A stretch of 64,000 nucleotides of DNA, taken from Pedobacter miscanthi (GTDB lineage: Bacteria > Bacteroidota > Bacteroidia > Sphingobacteriales > Sphingobacteriaceae). The notes beneath the pieces were generated by a model, which ran no database searches, had not been told where the DNA came from, and saw only the letters and a list, made by a program, of their open reading frames with translations. The position numbers and the translations under genes were made by a program. This document shows, in pieces, positions 34,297 to 41,359 of the stretch (position 1 is its first letter; each line of letters starts with the position of its first letter). The stretch is taken from assembly GCF_003315595.1 (NCBI RefSeq), contig NZ_QNQU01000016.1, positions 62,001-126,000 of the forward strand, read 5' to 3'.

Positions 34297-35406
34297 ATGA
34301 AAAAAATCAGTTCACTGTTCGTGCTAACCATACTATCGACTTTAACATTTGCGCAAAAAAACAACTACAACCTCATTATTGGCACTTACACTGCACCCGG
34401 AAAAAGTGAAGGGATTTACACCTATGATTTTAACACTTCAACAGCGGTCACTTCATTAAAAAGTACTGCTAAAAATACGGCAAACCCGAGTTATGTAGCC
34501 ATTTCTCCTGATCAGAAATTTATTTATGCGGTTAATGAAACCGGAGCAACAAGTACCGTCAGCGCATTTAAATATGATGCCTTAACCGGTAATTTAATTT
34601 TTCTGAACAAGGTTGATAGTCATGGCGCCGATCCCTGCTATATTACAGCCGATGCCAAAAATGTGATTGTAGCCAATTATAGCGGAGGCAGTTTGGCCGT
34701 TTTCGAACGCAAAGCTGATGGCACTTTAACCGAAGCCAACCAGGTAATCAAACATACCGGAAAAAGCATCGACCCTAAAGGCAGACAGGAAAGTGCACAC
34801 GTACACATGACCGTATTTACACCTGACCATAAATATTTAATTGTTAACGATCTGGGTGAAGATCAAACTTATATTTACAACTATAATCCTACCGGAAAAG
34901 AAAAAACATTAACAGTTAAATCGGTACTTAAAACCAATGCAGGTACTGGTCCGAGGCACATTACTTTTAGTCCGAATGGTAAATTTGCCTATTTAGCGCA
35001 TGAATTTAATGGTAGCATTACCGTTTTTGCCTACGCTAACGGCAGCTTAACCAAAATTCAGGAGATTGGCACAGCGACAAAAGATTTTACCGGAAAAATT
35101 GACGGGGCCGACATCCATGTTTCGGCTGACGGAAAGTTTTTGTACGAAACCAACCGTGGTGATGCAAACAGCATTTCTGCTTTTTCAGTTCTGCCTACCG
35201 GAAAATTGAAATTTATTGAAACGGTAAGTACTTTAGGCAAAGGACCAAGAAACTTCGCCATTGATCCTACTGGCAAGTTTTTATTGATCGGACATCAATA
35301 CAGTAATAATGTGGTTATTTTTAACCGTAATAAAACGACAGGTAAATTAACCGACAGCGGCAAAAGGATCGAGGTTGGTGCCCCGGTTTGTTTAGTTTTT
35401 AATTAA
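34297..35406 (+). CDS. Lactonase-family beta-propeller protein, exported
   Basis: 369 residues; signal peptide ends at about residue 20 (TLTFAQ). The whole mature protein is a seven-bladed propeller of the 6-phosphogluconolactonase (YbhE/Lactonase) family: LIIGTYTAPGKSEGIY, NPSYVAISPDQKFIYAVNE, GTGPRHITFSPNGKFAYL, GKGPRNFAIDPTGKFLL. Being exported it is unlikely to act on cytosolic 6-phosphogluconolactone; a periplasmic lactone substrate is more plausible. First gene of a lactonase-SRPBCC-PhyH operon (gaps 6 and 2 nt). Confidence 0.9.
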   Translation: MKKISSLFVLTILSTLTFAQKNNYNLIIGTYTAPGKSEGIYTYDFNTSTAVTSLKSTAKNTANPSYVAISPDQKFIYAVNETGATSTVSAFKYDALTGNLIFLNKVDSHGADPCYITADAKNVIVANYSGGSLAVFERKADGTLTEANQVIKHTGKSIDPKGRQESAHVHMTVFTPDHKYLIVNDLGEDQTYIYNYNPTGKEKTLTVKSVLKTNAGTGPRHITFSPNGKFAYLAHEFNGSITVFAYANGSLTKIQEIGTATKDFTGKIDGADIHVSADGKFLYETNRGDANSISAFSVLPTGKLKFIETVSTLGKGPRNFAIDPTGKFLLIGHQYSNNVVIFNRNKTTGKLTDSGKRIEVGAPVCLVFN

Positions 35407-35412
35407 AAAGCC

Positions 35413-35907
35413 ATGGAAAACTTCGATTGGACAAAATTTACAATCAGGATTGCTGTTAAAGCAAAACTTGAAGATATTTATAATGCCTGGACACAGGCCG
35501 CCGAGATTGAAAAATGGTTTTTAAGTGATGCTTCTTTTACTGATGAGAATGATGTTTTGCTGAGCAAATCGCAAAATGCACTTAAAGGCGACCGCTATAA
35601 ATGGATCTGGTATCTTTATGATGACATCGAGCACGGAACCATAGCCGAAGCGAACGGTAAAGATGAGTTCCAGTTCACTTTTGCAGGCGATTGTTTGGTT
35701 CACATTAAACTCCGAGAAGAATTTGAATACGTTGTTGTAGAACTTACCCAAAAAAATATCCCTGAAGACGATAATTCAAAGCGAAATATCCGATTGGGCT
35801 GTCACAACGGCTGGAGTTTCTACCTGATCAACTTAAAGTCTGTTTACGAAGGTGGTTTAGATTTAAGAAACAAGGATAACCGATTTAAACCAATGCTGAA
35901 TAATTAG
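35413..35907 (+). CDS. SRPBCC (START-like/AHSA1-type) domain protein
   Basis: 164 residues, one domain: N-terminal beta strand with VKAKLEDIYNAWTQAAEIEKWFL, and a C-terminal helix region GCHNGWSFYLINLKSVYEGG. The fold forms a hydrophobic pocket for lipids or other apolar ligands. Ligand unknown. Sits in the middle of the lactonase operon. Confidence 0.85.
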   Translation: MENFDWTKFTIRIAVKAKLEDIYNAWTQAAEIEKWFLSDASFTDENDVLLSKSQNALKGDRYKWIWYLYDDIEHGTIAEANGKDEFQFTFAGDCLVHIKLREEFEYVVVELTQKNIPEDDNSKRNIRLGCHNGWSFYLINLKSVYEGGLDLRNKDNRFKPMLNN

Positions 35908-35909
35908 GA

Positions 35910-36652
35910 ATGGACTTTGCAGTTAAAAAGCAGGAAATCGGCCAACTTGGTTTTTCGATTATTGATAATATATTTTCTGGTTCTGAAATTGAAACTATTT
36001 CTGCTTTAATCAAACAGGCAGATGCAACAAAGGATACATTTAGAAAATCGGATGATCTTTTTGCTATCCGACAGTTTTTAAAGGAAATTCCAGAGACTAT
36101 CAGCATTATTTTTAACAGCAATTTAAAAAACGTCATCAAGCAGCTTTTTGGTGAAGATTACTTTCTTGTTAAATCCATCTATTTCGATAAGCCCGAAACT
36201 TCAAACTGGTTCGTTTCCTATCATCAGGATTTAACGATTTCGGTTGATCGTAAAATCGAAATACCTGGATTCGGCCCTTACACTAATAAACACAATCAAT
36301 TTGCTGTTCAACCGCCACTCAACATCCTCGAAAGCAATTTTACGATCCGCATCCATCTTGATGACACCAATGAAGAAAACGGAGCATTAAAAGTAATCCC
36401 AATTCGCACAGCAAAGGCATCTATCGACCAGAAAATATAAACCGGAAAGTTGAAAAAGAAGTAAGCTGCAATGTAAGTAAAGGCGGCATCATGATTATGA
36501 AACCCTTGTTACTACACAGTTCTGGCCGGACCACCAATCATCAAAAAAGAAGGGTAATCCATTTAGAATTCAGTAATCAGGTGCTACCGGAAGAACTGCA
36601 TTGGTCGGAGTACCTTGATTTACAAGTCGTCATCTCGACCGTAACGCAGTGA
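35910..36652 (+). pseudogene. PhyH-type 2-oxoglutarate dioxygenase, frameshifted
   Basis: The first frame (35910-36440) gives a PhyH N-terminal half with the metal motif YHQDLT (H-x-D). Around 36400 the text CCCAATTCGCAC is one base short: reading CCCAAATTCGCAC would continue as P-N-S-H-S-K-G-I-Y-R-P-E-N and on through KPLLLHSSGRTTNHQKRRVIHLEF, which carries the distal metal His and the 2-oxoglutarate Arg. As given, the protein stops at 176 residues without these. The second frame ends at 36652 inside a family A repeat, which supplies the last ten codons or so. It is either a real pseudogene or a one-base sequencing error. Confidence 0.85.
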
Positions 36653-36713
36653 AGCGGAGAGATCTATCCCGAGACAGATTTCTCGACTGCGTTGCTCTCC
36701 GCTCGAAATGACG
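36628..36713 (+). repeat. Palindromic intergenic repeat, family A (well-preserved copy)
   Basis: Starts CGTCATCTCGACCGTAACG, core GAGAGATCTATCCCGAGACAG, second half TTCTCGACTGCGTTGCTC, ends CGCTCGAAATGACG. Folds as one long imperfect hairpin. Overlaps the last codons of the broken phyH frame. Confidence 0.9.
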
Positions 36714-36844
36714 ATATTTTTTGAGGGCGTACGCATTAACTTCTCTGTCGTTTATATTGATTTCATGCAATAAATTCAAACTCGAAGTAACGGTAAAAAG
36801 AGAACTCTTCGATTTACCAAATTATCCCTACCTTTAAAAAGAAA

Positions 36845-37219
36845 ATGAATTGTAAATCAACATACTCCGCACAAAAACATACAAAATGGACAGTATTCTT
36901 TGTCATGTTTTTGAGTTTGTTTACCTTTTCGAATAATGTTTCAAATTCAATCATTTTTCAACCTAACCCCGGTTTTCAAGCAGAATGGGTTTATCAAAAA
37001 CGCAATAATTTCACTGCACAAGCTGTATTCCAGAAAACGGCAAAAAGAAATGCGGCGCGCTTAAAAGAATTCTTCATACGTGTTTTAGCTTTCAATAAAT
37101 TCCTATTAGTCAAGTTAACGCAACTTGCAGAAGCATCTTTATCTATACCAGCCGCACTTAGCTCTTTTGTTCTGGAAGGAGTACCAAATTACCCTTCAGA
37201 AACAGTTCCGGCAAGTTAA
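36845..37219 (+). CDS. Hypothetical protein with N-terminal hydrophobic segment
   Basis: 124 residues, one hydrophobic segment (about 16-36: TVFFVMFLSLFTFSNNV), then a basic alanine-rich middle. No family recognised. A TACCTTTA box near 36828 resembles a -7 site. Probably one unit with the next small gene (37309). Confidence 0.5.
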   Translation: MNCKSTYSAQKHTKWTVFFVMFLSLFTFSNNVSNSIIFQPNPGFQAEWVYQKRNNFTAQAVFQKTAKRNAARLKEFFIRVLAFNKFLLVKLTQLAEASLSIPAALSSFVLEGVPNYPSETVPAS

Positions 37220-37308
37220 TTGGGATTTTAATCCAAACTATCAGGCTATTCAATTATTTGTTTACGGGGCTCTTGGTCATCCGACCAGGAAATCACCATT
37301 TATACAAA

Positions 37309-37497
37309 ATGCAGTATTGTAAGAAAGCCATAAGGCTAATGGGATTGGTATTACTGATCTTTTTAGCCTCCATTGGGTTAAGCGGAGGTGTTCCAATTCC
37401 TCCCTCAAACCGAAAAGAAAACCATATCGAAATAAAAACAGAGTTAAAAGAGACAGAAGAAACTGAAAAATTAACTTTATTAGATATCAGGGAATAA
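37309..37497 (+). CDS. Small exported or membrane protein, unknown
   Basis: 62 residues from the ATG at 37309: basic start MQYCKKAIRL, hydrophobic span (about 11-27), then a charged Glu/Lys-rich tail. A longer frame from 37258 exists, but the shorter form begins with a typical signal-like n-region. Ends just before a strong terminator. Confidence 0.5.
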   Translation: MQYCKKAIRLMGLVLLIFLASIGLSGGVPIPPSNRKENHIEIKTELKETEETEKLTLLDIRE

Positions 37498-37502
37498 AAA
37501 AA

Positions 37503-37529
37503 GGTCCCGATGAAAATCGGGACCTTTTT
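37503..37529. terminator. Bidirectional rho-independent terminator
   Basis: GGTCCCGAT (37503-37511), loop GAAA, ATCGGGACC (37516-37524), T run on + and A run before it, serving 37309 (+) and the J-domain gene (-). Confidence 0.85.
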
Positions 37530-37549
37530 AAATATGTTTAATGACTATT

Positions 37550-37996
37550 TTAAGCAGGTTCTGCTACCCTTGCTACATTACGGTAAGGGAATTCGTTAAA
37601 AATATGACGGCGGGCGAAACGGCCCGGAGAATCGGCATTTACCAGTTTGATGTAAATTGCCCTAGGCACATCAAAATACTCGTAAGCACTTCCGTCAAAA
37701 AACTGAATATTTAAAACAGATTGTTTGTATTCGAAATCCTGGATATTTGACAAAGTTGTGGTTTGCGTATAGGTTTCTATATTCTGTTCGCGTGTTTCGG
37801 GCGCAATACTTACCAAAAAATGGTAAGCTTCGATAATTTCTTTACTTCTTGCTTCTGCATCCAGTCTCTCTTCTTCCTGCTGAAATTTATCAGGATGGCA
37901 ATCTTTCATCAGCGTACGGTACACCGATTTAAGCTCTTTTAACTCAGCATTTTTATCTACGTTCAAAAGCTTTCTGTAATCAACTATTTTCTTCAT
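37550..37996 (-). CDS. J-domain protein with C-terminal KTSC domain
   Basis: 148 residues from the ATG at 37996, which has an AGAGG site about 9 nt upstream; an ORF start 14 codons earlier is less likely. Residues about 3-60 form a J domain with the invariant HPD (KDCHPDKF), so it should stimulate DnaK. Residues about 90-145 are a KTSC domain (SAYEYFDVPRAIYIKLVNA, SPGRFARRHI). KTSC domains are linked to RNA or ribosomal-protein contexts, suggesting a targeting role. Confidence 0.82.
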   Translation of the reverse strand: MKKIVDYRKLLNVDKNAELKELKSVYRTLMKDCHPDKFQQEEERLDAEARSKEIIEAYHFLVSIAPETREQNIETYTQTTTLSNIQDFEYKQSVLNIQFFDGSAYEYFDVPRAIYIKLVNADSPGRFARRHIFNEFPYRNVARVAEPA

Positions 37997-38156
37997 TGGG
38001 CTAACCTCTTTTTTAATTTTGGTGAAACGATTCAGCAATTTTCATCTGCAAAATCATTTCAAGCCGCAAAGATACGATTTATAATCATTTGATTTTGAGA
38101 AAGTTTTGTTTTGTTGAATATTAACAATTACCTAACCTAATGGTAAAACTAGGCAC

Positions 38157-38191
38157 AAAAAAAGTTTTGCAATATTTACATCGCAAAACTT
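38157..38191 (-). terminator. Rho-independent terminator of bshA
   Basis: AAGTTTTGC (38162-38170) pairs with GCAAAACTT (38183-38191); seven T follow on the minus strand. Confidence 0.75.
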
Positions 38192-38214
38192 AATATAAAA
38201 CCAATGCTTAGTGA

Positions 38215-39357
38215 TTAATACTTAGCCTGTAAAGAGTTTTCGATTACCTCTTTATAATAATTGATGTATCCGGGAAGGATCTTTTTCAAATCAAAATCCT
38301 GCGCCCTGGTAAAGGCATTTTCTTTAAAACGGTTCAGGGTTTCATCATCTTTTAAAATTTCAATTGCGTGGGCGGCCATTGCTTCAACATCACCAACATT
38401 GCTCATGTAACCGCAAAATCCATCTACATTCAGCTCGGGTAAACCGCCGGCATTGGTTGTAATTACCGGTACTTTGCAGGCCATGGCTTCCAGGGCGGCC
38501 AAACCGAAACTTTCAGATTCAGAAGGCATCAGGAAAAGGTCTGAAACGGATAAAATCTCTTCCACGGCATCCTGTTTACCTAAAAACCTTACATTTTCGC
38601 AAATATTAAGCGAGCGGCAAAGCTGCTCATTATAAACACGTTCAGGTCCATCGCCAACCATTAATAATTTAGATGGGATTACCGCCTGTACCTTTTCGAA
38701 GATCCTGATCACATCTTCTGTACGTTTTACTTTCCTGAAATTACTGGTATGGATTAAAATCCTTTCGTTATTTGGGGCAATTGCTTTTTTGAAGTGATCT
38801 TTTGCCTGTAAACTAAAACGGCTAAAATCTATAAAATTAGGAATTACCTTAATTTCCTTTGTAATCTCGAAATGACGGTAGGTATCTTCCTTTAAATCTT
38901 CCGAAACGGTAGTTACGCCATCGCTTTGGTTGATCGAAAAAGTTACCACCGGTTTATAGGTCGGATCTTTACCTACCAGAGTAATATCGGTGCCATGTAG
39001 GGTGGTTACCACCGGGATATGGATGCCATAACTAGACAAAATCTGTTTTGCCATAAAGGCTGCAGAAGCATGCGGGATGGCATAGTGAACGTGCAATACA
39101 TCCAATTGCTCAAAACGCACCACATCTACCAGTTTGCTGGCTAATGCCGATTCGTAAGGTGCATAATCAAAAAGCGGATAATTCCTCACCGAAACCTCGT
39201 GATAAAAAAGGTTTTCAGAAAAGAAATCGAGCCTTGCAGGCTGGCTGTAAGTGATAAAGTGAACCTGGTGACCTTCGCTGGCAAGCGCTTTACCGAGTTC
39301 TGTTGCAACTACTCCACTACCGCCAAAAGTGGGGTAGCAAACAATTCCTATCTTCAT
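38215..39357 (-). CDS. bshA: N-acetyl-alpha-D-glucosaminyl L-malate synthase (bacillithiol step 1)
   Basis: 380 residues, GT4 glycosyltransferase. It joins GlcNAc from UDP-GlcNAc to L-malate, the first step of bacillithiol synthesis. Family words: KIGIVCYPTFGGSGVVATELG (N-terminal donor loop), HVHYAIPHASAA, TTLHGTDITLVG, and the GT4 C-terminal MPSESESFGLAALEAMAC with the two glutamates. Matches BshA more closely than other GT4 proteins. Own promoter box and terminator. Confidence 0.93.
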   Translation of the reverse strand: MKIGIVCYPTFGGSGVVATELGKALASEGHQVHFITYSQPARLDFFSENLFYHEVSVRNYPLFDYAPYESALASKLVDVVRFEQLDVLHVHYAIPHASAAFMAKQILSSYGIHIPVVTTLHGTDITLVGKDPTYKPVVTFSINQSDGVTTVSEDLKEDTYRHFEITKEIKVIPNFIDFSRFSLQAKDHFKKAIAPNNERILIHTSNFRKVKRTEDVIRIFEKVQAVIPSKLLMVGDGPERVYNEQLCRSLNICENVRFLGKQDAVEEILSVSDLFLMPSESESFGLAALEAMACKVPVITTNAGGLPELNVDGFCGYMSNVGDVEAMAAHAIEILKDDETLNRFKENAFTRAQDFDLKKILPGYINYYKEVIENSLQAKY

Positions 39358-39379
39358 TATAAACGTATTGTTGTTACCG

Positions 39380-39387
39380 CAAATGTA
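39380..39387 (-). promoter_or_regulatory. -7 promoter box (TACATTTG) of bshA
   Basis: Exact TAnnTTTG, 22 nt before the ATG. Confidence 0.5.
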
Positions 39388-39473
39388 CCCGATTTTAATC
39401 TATAATGCATGTCGGCCTATTGCAATAATAAAGACTAGGTATTAAGTAGAGATTTTATCAGTAAGATGTATTA

Positions 39474-39962
39474 CTATTTGAGGTTTCTCATTTCTTCTTT
39501 GATCACCAAAAAAAGCTCGTTTGGTCTTTGTGTACCGATAAAGTACTCTAAACCATCACGGTCAGTTAAAACCACCGCATCTTTACCTGATGAATAAAAA
39601 CGGATAGTGCCTTTGGTGTGCAGGTTATAAACCGGGTTATTGAAAAAATAACGGCTATAGGTCGCTTTACGCACATCAACAATACTGTTTAAGTCTATTT
39701 TAACACGTTTGGTTGTCCAGAGTCCATCCAAAATCATGCTGCCGTTATCCACAACTATTTTATACTGGATCAAAAAAAGCAGCAACATCGAAACACCAAT
39801 AATGCCGAAACCCACTACAAGGAACAGATCCTGGGTATTATCCCGGTCGCGTTCGTATACGTATGCCGCAAAACAGAATGCAGCCATAATCAGCCGGATG
39901 AAAATGCGGACATAATCGCGGCCGATGTACTGTTTTTCGATATAGGCGTATCTGCTTTCCAC
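39474..39962 (-). CDS. Membrane protein with PH-like domain, unknown
   Basis: 162 residues with a GTG start that abuts the tilS stop. Two membrane segments (about 20-38 and 47-66) are followed by a small beta-rich domain (KIVVDNGSMILDG, RVKIDLNSIVDVRKATY) resembling bacterial PH-like domains. Function unknown; cotranscribed with tilS. Confidence 0.65.
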   Translation of the reverse strand: MESRYAYIEKQYIGRDYVRIFIRLIMAAFCFAAYVYERDRDNTQDLFLVVGFGIIGVSMLLLFLIQYKIVVDNGSMILDGLWTTKRVKIDLNSIVDVRKATYSRYFFNNPVYNLHTKGTIRFYSSGKDAVVLTDRDGLEYFIGTQRPNELFLVIKEEMRNLK

Positions 39963-41294
39963 TTATTTAATTTTGAGTTCGAATATAGCAACTTTTTTGG
40001 TTGCAGTTGTTAATTTATATCGGTTATCCTGCCGCATCCCCACAATCCAGATAATTTCGCCATTTCCGTTCACCAGAATCGGCGTGGTACCTTTTAAATG
40101 CAGGGGAACTTTTTCGTCAATAAAATAATCACTTACCTTCTTCAGGCTCCGCATGCCCAGCGGGGTAAATTTATCGCCATTTTGCCAGTTTCTCAATGCC
40201 AGTGGAAAAATCAATTTATCGGCATTTACAAAAGCTTTACGCGCATTAATTTCAAACTTTATTTCTTCTGTAAATTGTAAAGATATTTCATTCCCGGCAA
40301 AAACAACGCTTTTGCTTGTTGGGTGGATAAACTGGTTTGCAGTAACCATCTTATTTTTCTCAATGATTACCAGATCATTCCTATTGATAATGGCCTGATG
40401 CGTAGCACTAAAAAAATGTGTTCCGCTAAGGGCTTTTAAGCTATCCAGAATTTCATGCACCACATTTTCGCCAAAGCCATAAGGTTTCAGCAATTCGTAA
40501 AGTAATAGTTTCTGCGGGTTTAATTTCTCAATTTCTACCAGCGAAATATAAATCGCATCGGCCTTTTTATTTATAATTTTGGCCTCCAGTTTCTCCACCT
40601 GCACATTTAAAAAAGTCTCAAGTTCGGCAAAACGGGCAATATTCTCGGCAAAGGTTTTTTCTAAATTCGTATTGATTTCCTGCAGATGCGGTACTACCTG
40701 CAACCTGATTTTATTTCGGGTATAATTTGTACTGGCATTCGAACTGTCTTCCACAAAATCAATATTATTTGCCGCTACAGTTTCTTCAATCTGCTGCCTG
40801 GTTAAAAACAGCAATGGTCTGATCAGTCGGTCTCGTTTGGGCAAAATACCATGCAGGCCACTTATCCCTGTGCCACGCGTAAGGTTAATCAAAACCGTTT
40901 CTACTGCATCGTTCTGGTGTTGTGCTAAAGCAATATAATCATACTCTTCCTTAAGCCGTATTTCTTCAAACCAGTTATAACGGAGGTCGCGGGCAGCCAT
41001 CTGGGTAGAAATTTTATGCTCAGCTGCATATTTTTTTGTATCAAAATGCGTTACATAAAAAGGTAACCCTAAATTTTTGGCCAGCAGTGCAACAAAATTT
41101 TCATCACGTTGTGCCTCACCGGCCCTTAAATTAAAGTTACAATGTGCAACGCCAACATCAACGCCTACTGCTTTAAACAAATGCAACATTAATACCGAAT
41201 CTTTGCCGCCGCTTACGGCCAAAAGAATCCTGTTACCCCGAACAAACAACTGTTGTTGTTCAATAAAATCCTGAAATTGCCGTAGGGGTAACAT
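39963..41294 (-). CDS. tilS: tRNA(Ile)-lysidine synthase
   Basis: 443 residues from the ATG at 41294 (MLPLRQFQDFIEQQQLF). Converts C34 of tRNA-Ile(CAU) to lysidine, needed to read AUA. The PP-loop SGGKDSVLMLHLF (about 27-39), HCNFNLRAGEAQRDE and LAQHQNDAVETVLINLTRGTG are diagnostic. A C-terminal substrate domain includes LALRNWQNGDKFTPLGM. The ORF extends upstream to 41342 through a TTG, but that is upstream of the promoter box. Divergent from the OstA-like gene with about 65 bp between starts. Confidence 0.95.
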   Translation of the reverse strand: MLPLRQFQDFIEQQQLFVRGNRILLAVSGGKDSVLMLHLFKAVGVDVGVAHCNFNLRAGEAQRDENFVALLAKNLGLPFYVTHFDTKKYAAEHKISTQMAARDLRYNWFEEIRLKEEYDYIALAQHQNDAVETVLINLTRGTGISGLHGILPKRDRLIRPLLFLTRQQIEETVAANNIDFVEDSSNASTNYTRNKIRLQVVPHLQEINTNLEKTFAENIARFAELETFLNVQVEKLEAKIINKKADAIYISLVEIEKLNPQKLLLYELLKPYGFGENVVHEILDSLKALSGTHFFSATHQAIINRNDLVIIEKNKMVTANQFIHPTSKSVVFAGNEISLQFTEEIKFEINARKAFVNADKLIFPLALRNWQNGDKFTPLGMRSLKKVSDYFIDEKVPLHLKGTTPILVNGNGEIIWIVGMRQDNRYKLTTATKKVAIFELKIK

Positions 41295-41298
41295 CCAC

Positions 41299-41306
41299 CA
41301 AAAATA
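41299..41306 (-). promoter_or_regulatory. -7 promoter box (TATTTTTG) of tilS
   Basis: TAnnTTTG exactly 4 nt before the tilS ATG; predicts a leaderless mRNA. Confidence 0.55.
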
Positions 41307-41323
41307 TTTAATTTTAACTGGTA

Positions 41324-41339
41324 TTCCGAACGTTCGGAA
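41324..41339. promoter_or_regulatory. Perfect 16-bp palindrome TTCCGAACGTTCGGAA, candidate operator
   Basis: Lies between the divergent -7 boxes of tilS and the OstA-like gene, overlapping the region where both -33 boxes should be. The shape (GAACGTTC core) resembles TetR-type operators. No regulator gene is adjacent. Confidence 0.45.
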
Positions 41340-41347
41340 CAAAAAAC

Positions 41348-41355
41348 TAACTTTG
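41348..41355 (+). promoter_or_regulatory. -7 promoter box (TAACTTTG) of the OstA-like gene
   Basis: TAnnTTTG exactly 4 nt before the GTG start at 41360. Confidence 0.6.
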
Positions 41356-41359
41356 TAGT

